Positions 1 through 11,600 of a stretch of DNA of 64,000 nucleotides are shown piece after piece. Source of the DNA: Bimastos eiseni (Eukaryota > Annelida > Clitellata > Crassiclitellata > Lumbricidae); assembly GCA_959347315.1 (NCBI GenBank), contig OY365815.1, forward strand, positions 17,757,709 through 17,821,708, given 5' to 3'. The notes below the pieces were generated by a model. That model was not told the DNA's origin. It saw only the letters and a list, made by a program, of their open reading frames with translations, and did no database searches. Every line of letters starts with the position of its first letter. Positions within the stretch are counted from its first letter, which is position 1. Position numbers and translations under genes: made by a program.

Positions 1-23
1 TTGGTACATTACTAGGAGGCTCT

Positions 24-95
24 GGTGTGTGTGTGTGTGTGTGTGCGTGTGTGTGTGCGTGCGTGTGCGTGCGTTCGTGCGTGCGTGCGTATGTG
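24..95. repeat. (TG)n microsatellite with CGTG interruptions
   Basis: Alternating TG and CG dinucleotides run for about 70 bases, at first pure TG and later GCGTGCGT. It is simple repeat with no gene signal. Confidence 0.95.
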
Positions 96-1414
96 CACAT
101 TTTATTATGTTTATTCTTGTTTGCTGTTTACTCTGTTACTTATGACTGCAGAAATCTGCATAACAGGAAACTTGAACTAGGAAATGCTAGTTAATTGAGT
201 CAATTTCAGTCAAATTGTTGATTTTGAGTCAGATTAATATGTAATTTGAATTTTGTGTAGACAAAGAAGGATGTGCTGAACATTGTTGAAATTTAGCCCA
301 CTTTATTTGATCCTGTTTGAGACATCATACTTGAATTGTAGGCATATATTTACTTGAAATTGTATGGAAAATTTGACTTTTGGAACAAGTTGAGTCATTT
401 TAGTTTAAAGCAATTCAATAATCTCTTTCTTGGTCTGTTTTCATTCGTAATGATGGAGAGATTCCATCTGTATACTTACATAACATTTGAATTTGGACTG
501 GAACCTTACCCTGCATGCCACTGGACTTTGCTGAAAATGTCTGGTTGTGGACTGCTTCTATGAGTCGTGCCATTGGATACCTGCATCCAAGTCCAAACTG
601 CTTTAGGGGCTCTAAAATCACTAGTGTGTCCAAAATTTCAGTCTTGGTGGCTGTGTCAAATGAAATCACTCTGTTACCCATAGGAAGTTGCCCTAAGGTG
701 GTCTAGTTGTTGGATTGTTGCTGTTGTCATGTACGTGCTTCATCCAAACTATATTGTTCTCCTGGACCACGCTGTTTAAGGACTATATAAATGTTTGTAA
801 CAAAAGATCATTGGCACATGTTGATGTCTGCTGTGTCTAGACATTCATTCAATCATTTGTGTTTTGTGATCTCTTTCAGCCCAAGACTTTAAAGCTCAAA
901 AGGCATTACTGCTAATAAAATTGGATATATCTCCCTAATTCGAGAAATTCTACACGAATTAGTGGTTGTTTGTTTTTCAGACTCATGTTTTTCACCCTGC
1001 AACTCCTCTAGAAACTTGTGCTTTGTTATTTGTGAGGTTTGGATTGTTTGGTGACATCAGTTTCTTTTTGTCATTTGGCATGGTAACGTCCTGTTGACAT
1101 GGTAATGTCACTTCTTTTGTTAATAGACATCATGTGATTGTTCATTTGCTGATTTATGATGCCATTGTGCCTTTGCATGATGTCACTGTGTTTCTGTGAC
1201 GTCAGTTTCTGTTTGTGACATCACTGCCGTTGATTGCTTCAATTCCTGTTTGGTTTTTCTCTGAGGTAAGAATGGAAGTTACATTCTGAGTAATGCATAT
1301 GATGCATGTTCATTATAATTTTTAGTATGCACATTACGACATCTGCATATGTTATGAATGCCTGTTGCTAAATAAAATTCTATTGAGCAATGCAATTTTT
1401 GACAGTATTAAGTC

Positions 1415-1417
<3 letters not shown>

Positions 1418-1457
<40 letters not shown>
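1418..1457. repeat. (ATT)n microsatellite
   Basis: About twelve consecutive ATT units, with a shorter ATT run at 1664-1684. Confidence 0.95.
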
Positions 1458-1459
<2 letters not shown>

Positions 1460-1845
1460 ACTATTGTAAAATTTATTTCTTCATAAACCATTAAACTGAT
1501 GAAACTAATTCAATTGACTGTTTCATATACAGGACATATAGCAATCATTTAGTCTTGGGCTGACATCAACCTTGTAGTACACAAGACAGATGAGGAGTTA
1601 TTACTAGTTTGTTATTATTGTTGTTGTTGTCAATATCAGCATTCTAAGTGTCATTACTATTCCACTATTATTATTATTATTATTATGACATAGTGCAGCC
1701 TTATTTAGCATAGTAATGTCGAAGAAGATGGCATTCCCGTAATGGCCAACTAACTATCGAGAGTCTTTTGAACAGGTTGAAAATAAATGCTTCATTGGCA
1801 ATATGTTTTTTATTACCTGAATTATGATGCTATTCTGTGAGTTTG

Positions 1846-1921
1846 TCTTTGTTTCCTCCCCATGCCATCTTCTGAGGTTACTTTCTTTGTTTCCTCCCCA
1901 TACCATCTTCTGAGGTTACTT
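1846..1921. repeat. 38-bp tandem duplication
   Basis: The unit 1846-1883 (TCTTTGTTTCCTCCCCATGC at its start) is repeated at 1884-1921 with a single G/A difference, so the duplication looks recent. No gene overlaps it. Confidence 0.93.
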
Positions 1922-2914
1922 TTTGTGGACCATAATAAGAGGCACAAAGAAGAAGTCATTGGTGGGCTTTTACTACTTCTTGAATAAGGTATCCCGAGAT
2001 TTCCCACACAGCGTATTTGCACTTTCTTTCAGTTAAATTTTCATTATGAAGAAGTTACCCATCTGCCAAATTTCCATATCGTTGTCCTTCGTTCCTCGAT
2101 CGTTGACGAAGATAGTAACATCAGGTTAGCAGCATCCATCACGCATCTGACATACAAGCCATTAATAGAGCATATCTTTTAACTCTACCTCTATCAAATG
2201 TAATGTAAATCTTAGAAAATTTCTCTGCTCCCACAAAAGCCACGTCATTTAGACCAGCTTATTCACCGGCGCTATTCCAAATCAAGTCCATAATAGTCAA
2301 GCCTCTCGTTTCTTTCCGGTGCCAGGTTGAAATCCGGGGGTCAAGCCGAGGAGACAGTACGGTTCTACGGTGGTAGTCGGCAACTAGGGTGGTCATATGG
2401 GGGCGCAGGAGTACAGTCTGAATAGGACACCTAGGCTAGAAGAGTTCGGTTTCAGTCGTGAATGGAAAGTAGCAGACGATAGTGGAAGCGAAAGCGGAGG
2501 GAATGTTATATTTGGAGGTGAAATGTGGGGGTGAGCAAACCGACGGGAGTCCGGTAAAAAGGGCTGATAAGCAGCGATTGCAAAATTTCAGAGACCATGA
2601 GACTGGAGGTCGAGATAGGCCTAGAGATTGATATCCACAGAAACGTCTCTGAAATATTGGATGCTATTCCTAGTGTCTTTTACTGCCAACTATAATTACA
2701 GGAGCTTATCACATGTCAAACGCGTAAAAGTTTGACAACAGAGTCTAGGTCTAGCCTATGCATTCGATGTCCTAATGACAAGACAAACTTGTTGCAAGGC
2801 GTTCCTATAGGTTGCTTTAATATAACTTTTGATATTCGAAACATTGCCACTAGGTTGTCAACAATGCCTTAGCCCTTAGAATGATATCCCACGAGTTTTT
2901 AATTATAGTAAGTA

Positions 2915-3831
2915 CGGAGCCCCTAAAGGGACATGAAAGAAGAATATTTTATCTCGTGCGCACGAGATAACAACTCGTTCCCTCGACTTAATAACTCGTG
3001 AGCACGACTTATTTGACCAATAGCAGGCCGACTTTTCTGTGACGTAAACACACTTCTAGTTTAGTATTTATGGGGAAACACATAGTTCTATAAACGGAAC
3101 AATGTCTAAGACATAGAGTGTTTCGGGCATTCCATTCTAAACTTAAATCTTACCTTTTCAATAACTCTTACCCAGACTCATTACTTGACATCTGTCACTC
3201 CTCGACGAATATGATGCCTTCCTTAACAGCTACTCTGCCTCCATGCTGACCTTCTGGAAACTGAACTCTGACCTTCCACGGACTATCATTTGGACAACCC
3301 TTTCGATTTGACGCAGCGCTCCTGAATAAGCTGGTGCCCTGCGCATAGCTTTCAAGTGACGCTTTAGATTTAGATTATTTGTGATGCCGTTTGTACGCTG
3401 AGCGTGTGCCAGACTGGGGATATCACTCTGCAGGCGAATATGAAAGCGAAAATGAAAATGATGTTCAGACTGACAGAGCTAAAATGCTAACAATATCAGA
3501 TAGAGTTATCCCCGCGATTTATCGTACGAGTTGTGTTGTGGAATTTGGGACGCTAAAACGACAAATCGCCGTTGTCCCATTTCAACCTCGTTGCCAATTG
3601 TTGCAGCGACGCCATTATATCCCCGAAATAAAAGTTTGCTTACGTCACAGAAAGTCGTGCGCACGACTTATTAAGTCGAGGGAACGAGTTGTTATCTCGT
3701 GCGCACGAGTTAGTAAGTCGAGGGAACGAGTTAATAACTCGTGCGCACGACTTAGTAAGTCGTGGGAACGAGTTTGTATCTCGTGCGCACGAGTTAAAAT
3801 ATTCTTCTTCCATGTCCCTTTAGAGGCTCCG
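2915..3831. mobile_element. 917-bp terminal-inverted-repeat element with palindromic subterminal repeats
   Basis: The left end starts CGGAGCCCCTAAAGGGACAT and the right end is its inverted copy, CGGAGCCTCTAAAGGGACAT when read from the far side. The similarity continues through GAAGAATATTTTA and the 14-bp palindrome CTCGTGCGCACGAG. The 6-bp flanks are identical (TAAGTA at 2909-2914 and 3832-3837), as expected of a target duplication, although the exact boundary is ambiguous by a base or two. The right arm holds about three 42-bp units of the palindrome plus AAGTCGAGGGAACGAGTT. The interior has no recognisable transposase, so it looks non-autonomous. Confidence 0.8.
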
Positions 3832-4190
3832 TAAGTAAACCTACGTTCGCTTATTGAGAAAGAAAACAATATGAGAACGCAGTAGTAAAAATATGGGCTA
3901 TAGGGGATAACATAAGTAGCTAGAATTGTCAATCTTCATCTGGTAGCTAGATATAAAGAATGAACAATCAGTATAGTTTATGAAATTCATCGTATAGACC
4001 GCTCTCAAAATAGACGACGCAATCAAATGATAGTGCTACAAAATTTGGTTTGCTGGACTTGGGCTTATAAGGCTATTTTATAGCGATTTAGCGCTCAACG
4101 TAAAATTTGCACGTATAAACGTAGTTTTTATATTAAATAGAATCTTATAAAACTGTTAAATTTGTACACGAACCACTTAAAAGTTTCGAA

Positions 4191-7100
4191 ATGTCGTCCA
4201 GGAAACGTAGTATTGCGTGGACGTTTTTTAAAAAGCCAACAATAAATAGCACGTTTGCAGAGTGCGTCTTGTGTGGTGTCCGAGTGGCCCACTCCAATAC
4301 TAGCAACTTACTCGAGCACCTTCGTGGCAAACATCGTGGCGAAACGAGCGAACTATGCTATGAAGGACTTAATGCAGGAGCACGACTAGAGTGTCTCGAC
4401 GAACACGCCTCGAATGCCACAAAGCAGTGCCCGAAATCGGAGCTCAATGAAGTAGACATGGATTCAGATGCGACCGTAGAGTGTGAGACATCAGAAAATG
4501 CAAAGAATGACGAGCTTGACATTGAACTAAAACAGAACCGTCTTGATGAAAGCGCTTGTGGTTCAATAAAACTCGATTCCACAGGAAACAGAAAGTGTCG
4601 ATCAGTTGTGTGGACGTGTTTTGAAAAATCTGGCGATAACGCCGCAGTGTGTACACTCTGTGGTAAGAGCATACGGCAGGTGTGTGGTAGCACAAGCAAC
4701 CTCCTAAAGCATCTGCTAAACAAACACCCAATAGAACATGAATCTGTTGTGTCTGATAGATCACTTACAATATCGTGTGAATCGTTTCATCTAGGAAAAG
4801 AATCACCGGTTGTCGGTCGTTGCTCAGGGTCGAAGAGACGCAGTCGGTCGATTCTGTGGGAGTATTTCACGAAGAATTCTCCAGATGAGAGCCAAGTATT
4901 CTGTGGTTTTTGTGGCAGGATGCTGAAGCAGCCTGTTGGAAGCACAAGTAACCTTATAAAGCATCTGTATGCAAGGCACCGAGAGGAATACCAAAAGCTA
5001 TACCCAAATGAGAACTTGAGTTATGATGCTCCTCTTACAAAGAGTGAACCATTGGAGTTGCACTCTACAGGTGAGTACTTTGGTAGTTCTTTGACACAGG
5101 AGAAGCTTATGTAATGAATCAGTGATTGACTTAAGCCGCTTAATAAAAAACTAACTGGAGAACATACTGTTGATTCATATGCAATGATATCAGTGACATT
5201 AACTTGCTCATGGAAATTTTCTCATGATGATTACAGCCAGCACTGCAACTACTCTTCTCCATGCCTTCATTGCAGCACGGCTTGATTACTGTTTAATCCA
5301 CCATTCTTTTCTGCCGACTAGCAACTTGGTTGTCTTGATTATGTACTTTGAGCTGCAGCACACCTTGTAAGCCAAATGCCATAATATGATCATCTCACAA
5401 TATATATATTGAAGGTTCTGCAATCTGCATTGGCTTCCTGTCCGACGGTGCATCGAGTATAGTGTTGTCTCTAGTCTGACGATCCCAACATGGCCTAGCA
5501 CCGGCCTACCTAATAGACCTTTGTCAACCGGTATTTAGGGTCTGGTGTAGTCACTTCCTTTGCTCTACTGAGAGGGAGATTCTTTTGTAGTTCCATTTGC
5601 CCGTACAGCAGATATGCAGAGCCGCACGTTCTTTGGGATGGGCCTTACGGTTTGTAATGGCCTTTCTCTGGAGCTTTTCATCTGTTCCCTAAATCGTGTA
5701 GTGGTTATGGATTTTCAAAGTTTACCTTTTTATCCGGCTGGACTTGGAAGCTGTTTTGAGTAATCACCTTGAAAGGGTGCTATATACATTTTTGAATGAA
5801 TGAATTTATTGAATTATTAGAGAAATATTAATGCATTATATTTTATATATTATATAAATATATATTAATATCTTACTGATAGTAAGATGGGCAGCAGAAA
5901 GAGAAAGACAGTCTTTTTAGCTAACCATGAGAGCCTGGTGTGGTTATGAGGAATTGTGGCTTCATTTTCTAAGCTTTGGTCTTGAAGATCAAGTAGCCAG
6001 TCCTTTCTCTCACCACTTCACCTTCCTACTGCCGTAGGGGCCAGAGAGTAGTGGTGAACACACTTGGACGCACGCAGGAGGAAGCGAGATTGAGACCCGT
6101 ATCCCCTAAGGTTGACTTCTTTCGCTAGGCGGCAGTGTTTGTTATAAATGAGATCTATAGCGTAATGACGCTCTGCGTGGCTGCCGACTGTTAAATTCGA
6201 CTCCTGTAATAACTCGTCATCATTCACGCATACTATATGTAACGATGCATATACACATTTCAACATACTCTGCCTTGGTTTGGCCATTACGCCTCTTCAT
6301 ATACATATTCATGAGTTCAATTGAGTATTAATTAATCAATAACTACTGCAAACTTTCATCATCAATTATATTGCAAAAACAGTCAAAATCAGCAAAGTAT
6401 TTAAATAGAATTCTAAGATATAAATTGATTATGAACTAATCTAACTTATGACTACCTAGCCAGCCTAGATTAGCTAATAGCGCTTCTTAGGTCAGATATC
6501 TACCTCCCACGGGAATGGAGCAGATCTGCAGTGGATTTCTGTAGTGTTCATTTGGATTCTTTCTTTGCATAAATTCTGTCGATTGCTTCTTCTCGGATGA
6601 TTGTTGCCTCTAGCCTCTTCACCTCAAATGCTTCTGTGCCGTCCTCCACTCGCACTCGTCACATCCAAATGATGAATCGGACTTATTCTGATACTTGCGT
6701 AGCCTCGATTCCGTTGACAAGTATGTCAGAAGAGACACACTATAGATGCTGATATTAGTTTCTCAGTCCAAGTGTTGACTTTTTCTCAGCACCAGGCACA
6801 CTATACATTTTATTGCAAACTCCCGCAGCCCGGATGACGCATTTCCGCCGTACAGTCCCCAGCAGACGACCGATGACCAAAATCAGACCTTTTAACATTG
6901 CCTCCTGAATGTCAAATTGCCAACGACCAGTTCTCCCCAACAACACATGTTGTTGATTAATGACTCTAATTTAATCTTATTGCATATCATAATGTTAATA
7001 ATACATAAGAAATGTGGGTTTTAATAGGAACATCGCTACACTATACTTATGATCATACTGTGGTTTGTCAGTTTGAAATTTAATGAAGATTATTACTATC

Positions 7101-10100
7101 ATTATTACTAATTATATATACTGTCAATGTTCTAAATTTGTTTCACCTGATGTTATACCTGAGTTTGCTTAAACACACTAATATAGGAGAAATCTAGCAT
7201 CTCTTTGTCTTTGATAGAATTTGTACCTCAACCTCAGTGTTCTTGTCCAAAATGCTTACCGCTAGATGGCCAAGCATCTACAATAGAAAATAATGTATAT
7301 TTTGTTTGTCCTGGGGCATATTTTTGCTTCAGTTGGCTAGTTTTTGTTTCAGGTATGCAAATGGAATATGTAGTAGAAGTGAATGAACCAGAGTGCACTG
7401 ACCCTACAGAGGAACAGGACAATGAGGAAGAGGAGGAAGAAGAGGAGGATGGTGAAGAAGTCAATGCCAGCATTCCAGAACTGGTACTTAGACATTTAGA
7501 ATAAAATCAAATCAGACACATTCTTAACGTTTCAGTTAACAGAAGATGAGCAAATTGAATGCTGGCTGGCTGATCAGTTTGCTAGTTGTCTGCTCATGTA
7601 ACTTATACATTTTTGTAAGGTACATAATTTTCATTGAGATTATAATAGTAGGGACTACATTTTCCCAGAATTACTGGGTTTTGGTGGGCTAATTTGAATG
7701 CAAACAAGCAAGCAATATCTTATACACCATACCCATGATGAAACATGGAATCCATTATTTTTTTGGAATTAATTTTTTTAATCATAAACTGTTTGACCAT
7801 TAACAATAGTTAAATGTGATTAAATAATGGCAAACACAAAGTTAACATTATTCAGTATTTATTTTTCAATAGTATTATTAAAATTTATTACTAACTAGTA
7901 AGTAGTTGCTACATGTTTTTTTGTAAATACTAATGGTCTTGTTTACATTAAATGTATTTCTTGAAACAATTATATAAACATACCAGCATGGTAGCATTGC
8001 TAGTTTCTAGTGACCAACATGTGCTTATAGCTTCTACCACAATAGTACATCTACAGAATACTCTTTTTTTAAGTTCTGAGGGCACTTTAACAAATATGAC
8101 AAGTGGTGTTCGGTTAATCATTAAAAATGAATTTAACAGTTAATTAACGATTAATCGATTAAGTATTTGTTGACTTCTGCAGCCATAGTAATTATAAAGT
8201 ACTACATAGCTGAATGATTGGTATATCAGAGCAGTCTTTATGGCCAGCTATAGCAACATAAGGCTTTGAAATGCCATCCACTTAACTTTCCTATTCTTAC
8301 ATTATATCTGTAATTGCCTTGTTGGCAATATAATTGTAGGATTCAGAACATTTCTGGAGATTAAAATTCCAATTACTTTGGAATCTAACTTTGAGAAGAT
8401 GCTAAATCACACATGTGCACACAAACACACACAAAGAGCTGTTTAACTAGCCATTTTGACCATGTAATCATTACAATGTAATCATTACAATGTAATCATT
8501 ACAATGTAATGGCAACACGATTTACTTGTAGTTTATGGGAATTGAATCTTGCCTGACGTTGCCTTAATTGTATGAGAATTTTCTGCTTGTTTCTAGTTTA
8601 CCAGAGTTCAGAACATTTGGTTTAAGCATTGCGAGGAGCGCGATAAGGAATTCATTCAGTTCATGACGACAAAGCGTAAGGAGATGATGCATATTGAAGA
8701 GTCCATGGGAAAACTAAAGCAACAGATGGCGCGCCTGTCGAAAGACGTCCGACAACAGGAATCAAAGCGAAAGGTGGAACTCAAGAGACAGGAACGGATG
8801 GACCGACAGTTCCTCACGCAAACTGTATGCAATCTACTAAAAGTTTGCATTCTTGACCTCACAGAACTTCTGTAACATTACTTTATATATTATAATAGTA
8901 ATCTATGAACTTCTAGAGTACCACTGCCACCACTCGATTGTCACTTCTAGCCAAAATCGTTGTGCTTGCCAAATTCCAAGGTGAGTCTGGTAAAAAACTG
9001 AGAAGGGAAACTAGAAGAGTTCTAGAAGTGTCAGAAGCTTTGGTAAAATTCAGCCTGATTCAAAGTTAGTTATGCATAAATGGAAAGTGGTGCCTAATCC
9101 TTGATGTAGTAACTAGTGGTCCTTTAACGACAAGCTGCATTAGTTTCAATTACTTTTAGTGCATGTGTTTTTCATTAAAGGGTTAAGGAACATTTTATCC
9201 GTACACTTGCATGTGCTTAAATGAAATATATTATGTGCCTCATTATAGTGTGCTTCAATATTACACATATTCTGAATTTCTGATGTGTAAGTATCTCCCT
9301 GCGCACCCCTTCGCTGTCATAACTCCACTTCGTTTTAGGGTGGTTCTTACTCTGAACATTTTTTATGTGCAGTCACAGAGAAATTTGAATATGATTGCAC
9401 GGTTAGTCAGTCAACTTTGGTGAAAATGCAGTTAGATGTCTTAAGTGTTTTAAAGCCATCGAGAAAGTATGTGTGAGGTGCATCTAGAGATTTTATGTGT
9501 TTATAAAAGGTTTCTGGCATAACATGTCATTTTGTTTATTTTTATGCTAACTGACACATCACACAGTATGATATTAAAAGTCATAGTATGAATGGATGAT
9601 TACAAGAGTGAAATTTAACTGTATGGCAGCAATGCAAAGCGCCTATATATCCTACTGCTCATTTTCCAATGCTACCTAGCAAATGAAAGGCAGGGTACCT
9701 TTTGAGGGTAGTGGGAATCAATCCTGAGTTCATGCTGTACTGTTCTTTGTGCCAGAGTGTTACCATTAACCTAACATGAGAGAAACTACCAGAGAGAAAG
9801 CATGTCATCTGCTTTAGTGCTTTTATGCATCACAAAGTGAAAACTTTCTTTTTGGGCTAATTAAATTAATGATAGCTGACTGACTGGTTAATTGACAGGT
9901 AGCAATGGAGACTGCATTGAGACGTAACATCTTCAACTTAGTCAACAAAGTTGGCGTACTGCTAAACTAGATTTTTCAAGTGTTTGTGTTTGTTTTATCT
10001 CTGTAGGAAGCCATTGCTCGAAAAGAAAGGTACGACGGAACTTTCCGTCAGGCATGTAATCTCGTCAAAGGTATGTACTTGTAGTTTAACTTGATTGTAA

Positions 10101-10833
10101 CAAACTAGTTTACAAACCCTGATAGAAACTTCTCATAAGCAGGGTCCAGAGGTCGAGTTATCATAAGCTGTGGAAAAACTTGATTGTTGTGTGCTGAGAC
10201 ATTTAGATTTTTAGAAGTGTGGGTCTGTGGGTTCTTTAACTGTAATATGCTTGCATGTATCTTGAAGATAATATATTTACAGTTTTAAATCGTTAAAACG
10301 AAAGACAGGGAACCATAGTAAAAAATTCTCAACTGAATCTTCTGCTAATTGTTAGGCAATAGCAAACACAGCCTATCAGCCAGAAACAGTCTTCTCTCTT
10401 AAGTGAATAATTTAACATTAAAATGCATTTACATGGGAACAAAGCAAGCTTCAATTTTGTTCTAAATGATATTTCATTCTATCCACAATAAACTTATATT
10501 TGCAGACATTCAGAGTGAGCAGGCTTCTTTATCAAATCATGTGGATCCTGGTAAAGAAACCTTGGACTCTAAAATGTACTGATAGAGCCTTGCACTGCTG
10601 ACCTGGTTGCTTCAGAGATGGACACAGTTGTCATGGAAATGGGAGCCATTGACACTGCTGCTGTGAACATCATCTGGCCAGTCAGCACTCTTAAACAACA
10701 CAGTATTGGCGGATCTAAGGTGGGCCAAGCAGTCATGTTACCGATGGACAAAACTGAAAGTAATGGATGGACATGTACCACTATTGAGCCTGCTTCGAAA
10801 CGTCAGAAGATCAAATCGGAAAGTTATAAGTGA
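4191..10833 (+). CDS. Triple BED-type zinc finger protein, six exons, 521 aa
   Basis: Exons are 4191-5070, 7353-7483, 8597-8824, 10007-10070, 10506-10550 and 10616-10833. All junctions are GT-AG and the phases agree. Exon 1 encodes three BED fingers with C-x2-C and H-x4-H ligands: C25/C28/H43/H48, C154/C157/H174/H179 and C238/C241/H258/H263. Each has the aromatic start (W-x2-F or W-x-Y-F) and S-N-L-x-x-H-L helix of the family. Exon 2 is a glutamate run. Exon 3 is rich in K, R, E and Q and probably forms a coiled coil. The last exon ends with a basic KRQKIK stretch that may be a nuclear signal. BED fingers bind DNA in chromatin proteins and hAT transposases. No transposase core or hAT dimerisation region is seen, so this is probably a host nuclear DNA-binding protein. 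The target and orthologue are unknown. Further exons in the 2.3-kb first intron cannot be excluded. Confidence 0.82.
5225..5812 (+). mobile_element. Truncated CR1/L2-like LINE, 3' end
   Basis: Conceptual translation with frameshifts shows the C-terminal reverse-transcriptase wording typical of these LINEs: LLHAFIAARLDYCL, then LHWLPVRR and SLPLLY. It ends with GGTGCTATATACATTTTTGA and a short TGAA tail at about 5792-5804. It sits in intron 1 of the BED-finger gene, in the same orientation, and is decayed. Confidence 0.75.
8463..8510. repeat. 14-bp near-palindromic tandem repeat
   Basis: TGTAATCATTACAA occurs three times in a row, followed by TGTAAT. Each unit is almost its own reverse complement. 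It lies in an intron of the BED-finger gene just upstream of exon 3. Confidence 0.9.
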
Positions 10834-10979
10834 ACTAAAGCAAGACTGTAAGAAATAGTAGTGAAATCTTTTAATGAAATGTTGATTATGCATGACCTAT
10901 CATTTAAACGGACTGTGTGATATTCATTGTAACCTACGACTTTTTTCACTTGCATTACATTCATTAAATTTCACGAGTC

Positions 10980-11274
10980 TAGGAAATATCCCCTTGGAAT
11001 ATCCCCCTCCCCAAAGTCTCCCCCCTGGAAATTTCCCCCCTGGAACCTTTTACTGTTTTATTCAGAAGAAGTATATACACACACGAAATGATCCGCAATT
11101 TTGGGCATGAATGGTGTACAGTTGAAAGAATATTAACCAATGTTTAGAATTGCTGAGCATCTGCACTGATCGTTCGGTTCCAAAAACAAGGATTCGATTG
11201 AGGTCATTCGTAACATGAAATAGTTGCATTGCGGGGGGAAATTTCGGGAGGGGTTTTCCGTGGGGAGATTTCCT
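10980..11274. mobile_element. Imperfect inverted-repeat element (MITE-like)
   Basis: The left arm (AGGAAATATCCCCTTGGAAT and on, to about 11040) pairs with the right arm at about 11230-11274. Read inverted, the right arm begins AGGAAATCTCCCCACGGAAA. Both arms are C-rich on one strand. No clear target duplication was found. It lies between the BED-finger gene and C10, about 150 bp past the BED stop, so it may form part of a 3' UTR. Confidence 0.55.
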
Positions 11275-11600
11275 CATACCAAGTTTCATTTATGAAGTAA
11301 ATTCAAGATAACCTTCAGTCATGATTTATTCCCCAAAAGGATTTCTGCCTTTGGAAGATTCATGTCATGTCTTAGAAAATACCACACAACTGGTTTGCTG
11401 TGTTAACATTAGTGGGTAATATCGCCATAGAAGCTGATCGTCATAACAACACGACTGTGGTTACAGACGCACAACTAGTTGCTGTGGAGAACAGTAGCGG
11501 AACGTGAAGATAAATGCTTCATCACAAGCAGTTGTTGCATCAGAGCTGGTATTGTGTTTCCATACTGAATTTTCACCAAACTTCGCTCATCCATCAAGAA

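Larger units (their letters stand above)
96..2914. other. Intergenic stretch without a convincing gene
   Basis: The only open frames here are short, overlap on both strands and resemble no family I know. AATAAA motifs occur near 914 and 1371. A splice-acceptor-like TTTCAG near 879 precedes 11 open codons and a stop, so the 3' end of an upstream gene is conceivable but unsupported. ATT microsatellites lie at about 1418-1457 and 1664-1684. Confidence 0.5.

Noticed and set aside
415..681. 88-codon minus-strand open frame
   Set aside because: Overlaps other open frames on the plus strand, has no recognisable similarity and no splice-supported neighbours.
3391..3834. 147-codon open frame with repeated SCAR, KSRERV words
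   Set aside because: Its second half is the 42-bp palindromic repeat of the inverted-repeat element read through, and its first half resembles no protein I know.
4358..4764. Open frames antisense to the BED-finger exon
   Set aside because: The plus strand has conserved zinc ligands; the antisense frames are shadows rich in S and C.
8463..8510. CRISPR-like array
   Set aside because: Units are immediately adjacent with no spacers, in an animal intron.
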